A model generated the notes under the pieces. It was not told where the DNA came from, did no database searches, and worked only from the letters and a program-made list of their open reading frames with translations. A stretch of DNA of 64,000 nucleotides from Piliocolobus tephrosceles (taxonomy: Eukaryota > Chordata > Mammalia > Primates > Cercopithecidae), in the NCBI RefSeq assembly GCF_002776525.5, contig NC_045441.1, positions 123,314,275 through 123,378,274 on the forward strand, written 5' to 3'. The position numbers and the translations under genes are program-made. Shown one piece after another: positions 10,501-22,500 of this stretch (positions within the stretch are counted from its first letter, which is position 1; each line of letters starts with the position of its first letter).

Positions 10501-13500
10501 AAGGAATAGGAGAGAAAAGACCACAAATAGAACCATAAAGGTACAGATACTAAGGGTATTGAAGTGGTAGGCAGATGAAGAAGCAGGGAAGAAAACTGGG
10601 AAGGACTGGTAGAAGTAGGAGGAGAAAGAAGACCTATATGATACGGAAGCCAAGAGTCTCAAGAACATGATGACCGGGTGCAGTGGCTCATGCCTGAAAT
10701 CCTGACACTTTGGGAGCCAGAGGCAGGAGGATAGCTTGAGGCCAGAGTTTGAGACCAGTCTGGGTAACATAGTGAGACCCCATTTCTATAAAAGATTTTT
10801 TTTTTTTTAATTAGCCGATGGATCATAGTGGTATGCACCTCTAGTCCCAGCTACTTGGGAGGCTGAGGCAAAAGGATCACTTGAACCCAGGAGTTTGAGG
10901 CTGCAGTGAGCTATGATCATGCCACTGCACTCCAGTCTGGGTGACAGAGAAATACCTTGTCTCAAAAGAAAAAGAAAAAAAAAAAAAGAAGAAGAAGATG
11001 GGAATGAGTTACGCTACAAATAGGTTAAGTGGGAAGAGGTCTAAAAAGTGCTCCTTCATTTTGCCTGTTTGAGGGTCATTGGAGACATTGGCCCATGTGG
11101 TTTTTATGAGATGGGTGAACAGGAGGCTAAGTGAAGTTGAAGACTAGTTGGGAGCCGAGGAAAGGAGAACTAAGGCATAAAAAACAAACAACTCTAGAGA
11201 AGATTGGTTATTAAAGGAAACTCTAGTTTATAGCTAAAGGAACCTGCAGAACTGAAGAGAGCCTCTGTAGGACAGAAGAGTCTGACACATTTATATAGCT
11301 GGAGTGGGAACAGTAGAGAGTGGTGGGTTCAAAACACAGATGAAGGCCGGGCACGGTGGCTCAAGCCTGTAATCCCAGCACTTTGGGAGGCCGAGACGGG
11401 CGGATCACGAGGTCAGGAGATCGAGACCATCCTGGCTAACACGGTGAAACCCTGTCTCTACTAAAAACACAAAAAACTAGCCGGGCGAGGTGGCGGGCGC
11501 CTGTAGTCCCAGCTACTCCGGAGGCTGAGGCAGGAGAATGGTGTAAACCCGGGAAGCGGAGCTTGCAGTGAGCTGAGATCCGGCCACTGCACTCCAGCCT
11601 GGGCGACAGAGCAAGACTCCGTCTCCAAAAAAAAAAAACAAAACAAAAACAAAACACAGATGAAAGGGGGCAAGAATGGTCCCTGAGGAAAGAGAAGGGG
11701 GTGGGACCCTGAGTAGAGAGAAGGCACAGTATTCCTCTAAGACCTGAGTGAGAAGCATTAGGACAGGTGCTCCTAGGAAGCTGAGAGGCTTAACATCTGA
11801 GAGCTTCCACTTTGTCTCAGAAGTAGAAGAGAATGGCATTAGTGGAGAGAAGAGGGCAAAGGAGTTGAGACACTGCACAGCTTGAGAGTAATGGAGAGCT
11901 GGGTTAGTCAAGAAGGGGAATTGAAAACGGGGTGATGAAGAACGGGAGACTGTTTCATAGCAAAGAGGCCCAGCTGAAAGTCCGCTTTACAGGGACTCCA
12001 GGATGCAGGGTTGTGGGGTCTTCTCCAGCCCACTCAGCAGCTAGGGGGCAGAAGAGGTGTATTCATTCATTCAAGCCATGTTTGAGCACTCACTATGTGT
12101 GAGCCACTGTTTGCCTCCTTCACACTTAGGCTTCAGCCATCCTGAACCTTCATCGTTCTCTCAATAGGCCATGCTTGCTTTTCCCTTTGGGATTTTGTAC
12201 ATGCTGCCCCTTTTGCCTGTAATACTATTTCTTGGCTCACTCTTCAGCCTTATCTTCCCTTTGGCCAGAGTAACTCACAATTTGGGTCTCAATTGAATTG
12301 CTCTCGAGCCCTAGGAAGATTTTGCTAACCTCTTACTCCACCCTGGTACTGACATACAATGGGGGCCCTGCTCATAGTCAGCAGACACTGCTTATCTCTA
12401 TTATATTATTTATCAAATCCAAAAATTGTTTGCATACTTGTCTGTCTCCCAGACTGAACTGTAAATCCCTTATCGACAGGCACCATATCTGTTCACTGAT
12501 TCACTATGTCTTATCCATTGAGCCAAGCATAGTGGCTGGCATGTGCTGGGTATTCTATAGAGATTTTTTTTCCCCTGATGAATGATGAACATGACACAGT
12601 CCTGCCTCAATGCAGCAGTTGATTGTGAACTTGATTCTGATTTGTATATGGATGGGGTAGTTGTAACCAGGGGACAAGGATCAGAGACTTGAAGATAAAG
12701 AGAAATTGAAATTGCCTATGGGACCAGGTGTGGTGGCTCGTGCCTGTAGTCCCAGCACTTTGGAAGTGGGCTGATCGTTTGAGCCCAGGAGTTTGAGATC
12801 AGCCTGGGCAACATGGTGAAACCCTGCCTCTATTTAAAAAATGATAAAAATTAGCCAGGCATGGTGGCACATGCCTGTAGACCCATCTATTTTGGAGGCT
12901 GAGGTGGGAGGATGGCTTGAGCCTGGGAGGTTGAGGCTTTGAGCTGAGATCACAACACTACATTTCAGCCCAGGTGACAGAGCAAGACCATGTCTTAAAA
13001 AAGAAAAAGGAAAAAGAAATTGCCCATGGGCTACCCAGTAGGGAAGGGAGTATAGTTAGACGGGAACAGATAGACTCTGAGAAAGGTGTCTATCTGTGAA
13101 CAGACTGGAGATTTTGTTGTGGTCAGTGAACAAGTTCAACAGGTGCTAGACAGGTTGAAGGATAAGCAGTTGTGGGATTAGAGTGGAACACTGGGGTCTG
13201 AGGTTTCCAGGGTGGAGGAGTTTAGCATGGTGACTAGGTCCAGGGCATGGCCGTGAGAGTAAGCTGTCCGGAGCTGAGGCAGTAAAGAATTGTGCGTGTG
13301 TGCATGTGCTGGGAATAGGGTGTTGGATGGCCATCCATAGGGATTCTGAAGCCACTCAAGGTAGTGACAGGAGCTTGAAAATGACCAAAGATCAGAAGGA
13401 GAAGACATGATACTGCCAAATGTCAGGAACCTCAGGAGGTGTGAGGAGGTTACTGTGCAGAGTGCTGCCTTCCCCAAGGAGAAATGGTGACAGTGTTGCT

Positions 13501-16500
13501 CATCTCCATGTCAGTGGCTACTTTGAAAAATAAGTGTCCACCTGCTAGAAGTGAAGATGCAGTGTCTTCATATTTCCAGGAAATGGATGAACTTCAGAGG
13601 GCTAGGTGGAAAGTTAGGAGGGAAGGCAACATTCCTTCCCGGCCTTATGTAATAAATTAGAACTTCATTTAGAAAAGTAAATGTGTTTTGCCCATTTTGT
13701 GAACAGGCTGAGTGGCATAGATGAGTGAAACATTAAGATGCGGAATTTCTGACTTCATCAATTGGTAGTAACAAAAATCGTCGTCTACTGGGAACACTGT
13801 GTTGCACATACTGTGCTGTGAGTTTTATATCCATTTTTTTCCTTTCTCCAAAAATATTAAAAAAAGGTACAGGGAAGGAATGACTTTCCCTCTACTCTCC
13901 TGGCTTTTATAGCTGGGTCTATAAAATAAACTGACAACAGGTAGATTAACAGGAGAAAAGGTATTATACATGTATTAAGTTTTAATAAATTTGTAATGTT
14001 TGTGGGGGACATTGCAGGAAAAAATAAAAGTGAATAATCAAAAAAGCAGTGAGATTTGAGATGTTATGTACCATCTCAATAGGAGAAGGGGAGAAGGGAT
14101 GCAGGTCGCTTAGGGGAGAGTAAATGCTTTTTAGGGAAGGAATAGTTTCTTAGAAAAACAGACACGAGGCATGAGAGTTTGTGACAAAGTCCGTCTGAGT
14201 GTGACATTGACTTCTGGTCTCCTCTCCTGAGTGGGTAAAAGTCATTCTTCCGTGTTTGATGAAACCACCAGTGGGGAGGATTTGAGGACAACTGAGTTTC
14301 TTTTGGAGGATCTGCCTTTAGGCAGCTAAAGGGAGTTCAGAAAGAGCTTTTCCCTGCGTTTGCTGTTTTTCAAGTGCCTTCAGCTCAAAATAATCAATAT
14401 ACCAATGTGGCATATTTTAGAGCGACACGTCCTGAACTTCTTCAAAGGTAATAACATTTCCTATTTATAGCTGAAAACCACGAGGCTCAGTGAAAACTTT
14501 ACCTCCCCAAAGTCACACATCCAAAATGGCAGGGCTGGGGTTCAAGCCACGCCTGCCCAATTCTGAAGCCATGTGCTGCCTGCCCGTTGGTGGTATTTAC
14601 TTCCCTGAATCAGTGGAAACTTGCCAGGAAAGAAACTCTTTATAATAGCACAAGCCTACATGTGTATGTCGTCAGTACCTACAGCCGGAGCAGCACTGTT
14701 GATTCCTGAATTCATATAGAGGACTTAGAAAAAGGGTATTTTGCCATTGTAGTCCATATGCTAGTCATGGTTATTTATGTCGGTGTGACTGATGTGATCA
14801 CTATGTTTTGTGTCCTCATGTTGATGTCAGTGTCAATGCGTTGGTCATTATGGAGCTGAAAGCAGCACAAACATGATACTGACCTACCTGTTATCTCTTT
14901 GTCTGTCATTGTTGGAGGAAGGGCGTGTCAGGGTGCCATTGGTCCATGTGATGTCTATAGACCAAGGGCCAACCTTCTTATGAAAATGATCATCACCTTT
15001 TTAATAATCTTGTACATTTTATAAATCTAGCAACATTGACTAACAGGAAGTGAACTGAAGGACCTGTTTTCTCCAGCAAGAATACCAGATTTAGAGAAAT
15101 AATTGCCTTAATTTGATGTAACTATCCTTTAGGGTGTGGGTAAGCAGTCAAATGCAGTGGTTAGGGCAGTTTTGGAGAATTGCCCTGGGACTGGACAGAT
15201 TGGGATTTTCATTCCAGCTCTGTCACATACTATCTGTTTAGTTTCAGGCAAGTTAAACTCCAAACCCTAATTTTTCCGTCTGTAAAGTGGAGATAAGAGT
15301 ACCTATCTCAGTGTTGTCCAAAGGATTCAATGAGTTCATCCATTGAGAGCTGTTAGTGCAGTGTCTGGAATAGAGAACCACTCAATACCACCACTGACAC
15401 TACTGTTTTACCGCTACAGTGTTCACTCAACTTTGAATACCTAATGCAAGTGACCACCTGAAAAAATCAGTGCCAATGAAAACATTGATTTGGCAGATAG
15501 TTATTTAATTATATGTAATACGTATATGTTATCAACACAGAATTTTTTGGGGGCTTGGTAAATTTTGGAGGGCTCAGCTCCTGGGTATAAAATATACTAA
15601 ATAAGTGCTGGATATGACAAGATAGATTGTTTCTTTCCTAATGAGAGTCTTTTCTTTGTCTACCTTTCTGGGTGTTTTACAGGAGGAATTTGACGGGGTC
15701 CTGAGAGAGGAGGCCGTGGCCGAAGCACTCCATCACTTGGGGCGCTCAGGCTCTGGGACTGAGCAAGTCTACCTCAATCTGACTTTGTCAGTGAGTATGA
15801 CAAAATCTCCATTGGCTGGCTACAGCTTGACGCTGGCTAGACCATATTGATTTTCTTCAGTACTCATAGCTTTTGTGATGGCAGAAAGAGCCTCGCATTT
15901 GACGGAGACTGTTGATAAGAGATATTTACGTAAATATTAGACTCCAAAGGGCTCTGACCAATCCAGTAATCAGCCCCCCAAATTTCCTAGTTTTCATTCT
16001 CTTCACGCTCTATTTCTTTCATCTTAAGTAGTCTATATTATAGTAATCAATGCTTTCTTTCCAGGAGGTTGAATTTGATTCTGTAAAACCAATCAAAGAC
16101 TCTAAGAATTTTCTCTCTGATCAGTGGAAGAAGCACTAAACTTTATATCTGAATCCAACGGAACAAAGTATTTTGATATTGACTTTCCCCACTAAGTATG
16201 TCAAGAAATAAGAGGCTTTGAGCTATATCTTACTTTCCAAAAGATACCTATCATTAAAGGAAAAAATCTATTATTATTCATCAGTTTTTAAGATTTCAGT
16301 ACTCGTCATAGAGTAGCACAAAATCTTGGCTTCAATTTTATCAGAAGAGAGGCTGTAAGAGCAAACTACTGGGAATACTTGCTTCTTTCCTCATTTTGTT
16401 TCTCTGTAGTCCTAGGAAAACAATTTAAGTCGTTTTGCCTCCTTATATTATAAAGCATTAAGTATTCATTGGAGATCCACAGAGTAAATTTAGGTACATA

Positions 16501-19500
16501 TGAGAAAAAAAAAAAAAAAAAAAAAAAACGTGCATTGAAATTTTACCATGGCACCATGATTTGGCGAAAGGGTATATATAATTCACTGTAAGCCTATTCT
16601 ATCTTGGATTTGAATGAGTAAGCTATGCAAGAAATGTTAAGCTGTTTTCACCTTTGCTAGTTCCATGGGCATGTCCTTCAAGGTCAGCATATTAAAACAG
16701 TAATCTTCTTCTATTTTCACTTTATAACATTTTATGGATGACTCAGCCAGTCAGGCAATAACATACAGGGAGCACCCTGTATGCATTGCACTGTGTTCGA
16801 TGCTGGAATATGGTATATAATTCCAGCAGCCAATGCATCCCCACACAAGCCCCTTTCAATCAATATTCTACTTATGTAGGTACTGCTATGCCTTAAATTG
16901 ATCTACCCCAAAAAGCAATCCTTTAAATCTTATTTCAGCTGGATGGACTGAAGCTTAATTTATTTTGCCACTGACCTCCTTACATTTGAGATATTACACG
17001 TTGAATTACTTTGACTTAATAACCTGTCTTACTGAATACACTTTCTTAGAGTTGCCTGGTTTGGTGATTTTCTTTTTTTCCTTTATGTCTTACTTATGTT
17101 ACGTGTTATTTTTTTACTTTCTCTTATTACTTGTGTACATATCTTCTCTTCTACCAAAGTCGTAAGTTTCTTAAGGGCACAGTATAGCTCTTTTCCATCA
17201 TTGTATTTCTCATCATGCCAAGCACAATGCCTTATACATAGTAAATATTCAGTAAGTGTTTATTTATTATTACTGTTCTAGCGGCCTTTATTAAGCAATC
17301 ACCATTATTCTATATGAGAACCTGCTTGTAATGACTCTTCATTGGTTTGCTTTTTTTCTGACTCTGACATCACGACATAAAACAGTCATAGGAGTCTTTG
17401 TTCCACTCAACCGAATTCCCCTCAACCTCACTTGAAGTTGACTAGAATCAAGATTTCCTGAAAAGAATTTTGGACAAGGATTCGAGACTTAGATACTGCT
17501 TCTCTATCACTAACTTGCTGTGTGATTTCAGGCTATTAACATACCTCTCTGTACCTCACACCCCTCACCTGTAAATTGGGAGTAAGCTGCCCTACAGATT
17601 TCACAGCTGTGTTTGATCAGATGCGATTATTGTGAAAGAGCTTTGAAAATGAACCCGGTGAAAGTGTAGGTAGTATTGTTATTAATGATCTCCTGATGAG
17701 CTGTGAACTCTCTTTAAAACTTCATTTAAATTTTTTTTCTTTTCTTCTACTAGATAAAGGCCTTGTCTTTATTGCTATTGTGTGATTTATTAAAAGAAAA
17801 AAAAAAAAGACTCTGTTCTAACGGTCTCCATGAACACTGCTTTAAATTGGCCTTTTGTGTTGTATTTGTTTTTGCTAACAACACTAATATTACTAAGCTA
17901 TTATTTTCTTCAAAGGAAGGGCCTTTTTTTTTTTTAATGGCATCTGTTTTGAGATCCTATTAGTAGCAGGCTTCAGATTTTGTTCTCTCCCTTCTTCTAT
18001 ACTTGTGAAAGAAATTCTGGATTTCTTTCCATCAACAGTTATTGCAAGAAGGCTGAGTAGTAACCTGATAAAGCAACATTAAAGTCTTTTACCTTTTATT
18101 TTCTCAGGGTTGTAATTTAATTGATGTTAGCATTCTCTGTGGATATGTTCACCTACAGAAGTTGGATCTTTCAGTGAATAAAATTGAAGGTATGTAATTG
18201 TCATTCTAGATTGATCACTGAATTTTCTGAAAACTTAAATGTTGCAGTATGTAATACGGTTTAATAATACCAAACTTGATATAACTAATTTGTGTATCAA
18301 TTTACATATTGATCCTTTGCTTTCCATGCAAGAAAGGCACCGACAACTGATGAGAGAGAAAAAGGCACAGATCTGCAATATTATGATGTGGCTGAGATGC
18401 AATCAATGATATTTAAGACTAGGAGATGGAATGTTGGTTTTATTTTTTCCTTTTAAGAGATTGATCATTACTTCTTCAATGCTCCCTGAATATTTAATGA
18501 TTTCTTTTCTTTTCCTTTGTTAGTTACTCAGTGCAGATGAATTAGTCTTTTTTTTCTTTAATGGATTATTTTCTTTATTTTGCTTTTGCATTTATATTCT
18601 ATTACATTCCTTATTTTGCATTTTTAAAATCTTATTTTTTAAATTAAAAAAAAAAATTTTTTTTAGATGGAGTCTCACTCTGTTGCCCAGGCTGGAGTGC
18701 AGTGGCATGATCACAGCTCTCTGCAACCTCCACCTCCTAGGTTCAAGTGATTCTCCTGCCTCAGCCTCCGGAGTAGCTGGGATTACAGGCATGCACCGCC
18801 ACGCCTGGCTAATTTTTTGTATTTCTAGTAGAGTTAGGGTTTCGCCATGTTGGCCAGGATGGTCTTGAACTCCTGACCTCATGTGATCTGCCTAACTCAG
18901 CCTCCCAAAGCTCTGGGATTACAGGCATTAGCCGTCACACCCAGCCATCTTATTTTTGAGACAGGGTCTTGCTCTATCACCTCGGCTGGAGTGCAGTGGT
19001 GTGATCACGGCTCACACAGCCTTGACATCCCCGGCTCAATCAATTCTCCCACCTCAGCCTCCTGAGTAGCTAGGACTACAGACATGCCACCATGCCCAAT
19101 TTTTTGTATTGATTGTAGACATGGGGTTTCACCGTGTTGCCCGGGCTGGTCTCGAACTCCTGGGCTCAAGCGATCTGCCTGCCTTGGCTTCCCAAAGTGC
19201 TGGGATTATAGGTGTGAGCCACTGTGCCTGGGCCTACATTTTGTGTTTTAAATCTGTTAGCTCTTTTATCCTTATTATTGAGCACCAGGGATTCACAGAT
19301 ACATATTTTTCATTATTTTTTTGCTGTCTTTATTTAGTTGATTCTTTCAACTCTAACTCCACCATTTGTAGTTCTATATAATATATTTGTTATGACACCT
19401 TGTTCACATTTAATGAAATTAGTCCTACCATTGTCAAATTTTCTTCAAAGCTTGATCCTTGTTTGTATTTTTCTGATCTTATTTGAAGTTGACAGTGTAC

Positions 19501-22500
19501 AATGTTTTTCTTTAGATTTCTAGGGAAGTGAGCAAATCATTGCTTCTGACCTGCTTTCTTCACTGATAATCTTTCTGCTTGCTTCTTTTGCCTGCCTTTT
19601 TTATGACAAATAAATGTTGCTGATATGTTTTCTCTGTTTGATTTTGGGTTTATTTTCCCCCTTCTAGGACCCTAATAATTAAAGTCCACTTTTTAACGAT
19701 TAAGAAATATTCTAGCTCGTTTTCATTCTTAAAATGCTACTGTTTTTGAAAGACTTTTAATTATTTTTTTTTCCAGTTTTCTAAAGCTTTATTATGGAAA
19801 GTTACAAATATGTGCATAAATAGAATTTTGGAATGAATATTTGGGTTCAACAATTATCAGTCCATCTATATACCTCCCTGCCCCGCTTCCCCAGGGTTAT
19901 TTTAAAGCAAATCTCAGATGGTCATCTCATCAGAAGGCCTTTTCTAGTGTTTCTGGCAGGAGCACTTGGCCTACGCCATACCTCCGAGGTTGTTTCCGTT
20001 TGCCCGGTAGGAAATCGCGGAGTGGTGGGGGCCTTGCCAATGCTCAGTGCTGACAACAGGAGCAGGGAGCCCACGGTTATGCTCCAGGCGTTCCTCTTCA
20101 GCCAGATCAGTACTCATGAACCTTAGATGGCACATTTCATTAGTTCATCAACTGTTTAAAAGCCTCCCGTGTGTAAGGTACAGCGTATTTTTCTTTTTGT
20201 GATGACAGCCTCACTGGTCTCCTGGTGTAGGCCAAACTTCAGACTGCGTCCGAATCACCTGGCAGCCCTGATAACACAGATTTCTGGGCCCCACTCTCAG
20301 GGTTTCTGATTCGGTAGGTTTGGGGCGGGGCCTGGGAATTTGCATTTCGAACAAGCTCCTGGATGAGGCTGATGCTGCTGGTCCGGGACCACACGCTGAG
20401 AATCGGTGATGGATACACAAGGAGCTCCTGCCCTCTGGTGGGCAAGGAGGTCACTGCATTGATAGGGACAACAGGCCAGCTCAAGTTCAAAGTCCAGCAA
20501 CCCAGACCAGGGACTTTTTTCTGTCTTGATATGAAAACACTGGCTATCTACAGTGTGTGAAATGCGCTCACCATCTCTTTGTCTCTAGCTAAGTACTAAC
20601 TGCTGCCTCTGCTTCAAGAAAGATCTCCATTTACCTGTCCACAGAAAGATCATCTTTCAGGAGGGTCTGGGTGTCCTGTGAAGTTAGTAGAGTTGAGACC
20701 ACTACTGGCAGACATGTAGCTGAGCTCAGCGTGGACAAATTGATACCAATTGGAAAGCAATCACAGTTTCTCCTTAGGTTTCCTCAAAGAGTTCTTCCTT
20801 GATTTGCTGATTCATTTCCAACAAAGTGTTAATGTCTCAAAGTACTGTCTCTCCTAGAACTACTTACATTTGGTAAGGAAGGGCATGATTTCATCCAGAG
20901 AAATAACATAGAAATTGGGGGTAATTTTCTGGCTTCAGTGACTATTGAGAAGGGAAGATACCAGGAGGTCCCTTACACAGCGTGTCCCATCCATCTCAGG
21001 GCAGGGCCCCAGCTACTCCAGACTGGCTTCCTTCCCCAGATCTGCATGTGTCTGTGCCACCTGGAGAAAGGTAGAAGCACTTTGCTTGGCTTTGGGTGAG
21101 GAGGCTTCACTGTTCCACTAGAGGCCGTCCCCAGGGGGTTGTAATAGCGCATACTGTGATCTAGAACGAGGAGAGAGAGGGAAATGCTAGTATTGTTGCC
21201 ATTTTCAGGCGGAGAAAGGACTTATTGGTAGAGACAGGGCCATAAATAACCCTTACTGTGTGACCCTTTCTGATTCCTTCCCTAATTCATTCCGCTACCT
21301 CTGTGTCTGCTGTAAAGTCATAGAGAAATGTAAAACAATCGTTCATATCTTTTATCTTTTATATGTAATTCCATTAGCAGTATCCTTTATTAGCACAGTA
21401 GTCGTTTACTTAGTATTCAAGATTCAAAGTGTGTGCTTGGGATAAAATGCAAAACTCGGATGTGCATTTGATCCAATCCAGAGTCAAAAATCAAATAACA
21501 GCAATGAGTTAAATCACTTCAAATACTTAATGCGATCTGGTGCTAAATCCAACTGAAACAAAATTTAATTTACAACAAAGAGAGTTTCTGAATTGTGGCA
21601 TTTCCACTCTTTATGAAAAGATCTAATTTAGTTATTTAGGGGCTAATTATCAAGAGGATTATCAAGGCTTTTCCTTCTCATCCTTTTCTCAAAGGCTGGC
21701 AAGTTTTGTAGCATTTCACTGTTAGCGGGAGAGTGAGCGGGCATGAGGAAGAGGCCACAGGGATTGGTTACTTGGCTGACCCCAAAATAGGGCATACAAG
21801 GATTGGCCACCCCTGGGGAAGAGGATTAAATTATTGACTCATCGAGAGTTTTCCACATTTTTTTTTGTATGTTTCACATACTCCTGATTTTATTCCTCTC
21901 ACTCATATGGAATAATTAAGATGTCTTTGCAACTGTTATAATTTTAAAATATTCTGAGGTCATGTATACTGTTTTTAATGCCTTTGTCTTGTTATTTTAT
22001 TGGCTCACCTTATTCTGTATCTGTTTCCCCCCAGATTTATCTTGTGTGAGTTGTATGCCTTATCTCCTAGAACTTAATGCTTCTCAAAATAATTTGACTA
22101 CATTCTTCAATTTCAAGCCACCCAAAAACCTCAAGGTAGACTTTATGAATACATTAATTACACATGTTAAGAGGTTTGCAAAAGTGCATTAAATAAGCAA
22201 AATACCACTCAAATAGAGAATTCAGAGAGAATAAGATACAGAGGTAAGTAATGTAAGTTTCTGAAATGAAATAAAAAAGGCGACTTTGTGTATCCTTTAT
22301 TTTGGAAAAGGGATATGGTCTGTCAATGTATAGGCTTTCAGCAAGCTTTGTTCAAACCTAGTGTTCAAACCAACGAACTTTCCTCTGGTCTCCTTTTTCC
22401 CTCATTTGCATAGTAGTTATTATTGCACTTTTTTGTTGTTACAGCAGAACAATTTTTTAAAAATATTACTTGGAACATTTTATTTAAAGAAATGCATTTT

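Larger units (their letters stand above)
5869..15682 (+). other. Intron 1
   Basis: GT at 5869 and AG at 15681-15682, with a pyrimidine-rich 'ctttctgggtgttttacag' acceptor. It contains an AAT microsatellite, a large polypyrimidine tract next to an old Alu, four further Alus including a young AluYR-type copy, an L2, and MIR copies. The stretches 8240-9227, 9441-10671 and 13019-13880 are outside clear repeats. Within them 9520-9800 has L2/MIR-like phrases, and 9890-10620 looks like an old interspersed repeat I could not name. No exon was seen. Confidence 0.85.
15791..18107 (+). other. Intron 2
   Basis: GT at 15791 and AG at 18106-18107. It holds a 25-base A-run (16504-16528), an L2 tail and a MIR. 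The parts 15800-16500 and 16530-17030 are AT-rich and show nothing I can name; 16740-16850 has a faint L2-like phrase. Confidence 0.85.
18190..22034 (+). other. Intron 3
   Basis: GT at 18190 and AG at 22033-22034, with a C/T-rich 'ctgtttccccccag' acceptor. Two head-to-tail reverse Alus and a MER5A lie inside. At 19765-19935 the text resembles the 3' part of an ancient LINE but could not be assigned. The stretch 20410-22030 shows nothing I can name. Confidence 0.85.

Noticed and set aside
11436..11911. Reverse frames with AQAGVQWPDLSSLQAPLPG-type text
   Set aside because: This is the familiar antisense translation of Alu, as in the similar frames near 6855, 24286, 37379, 42342, 55048 and 62821.
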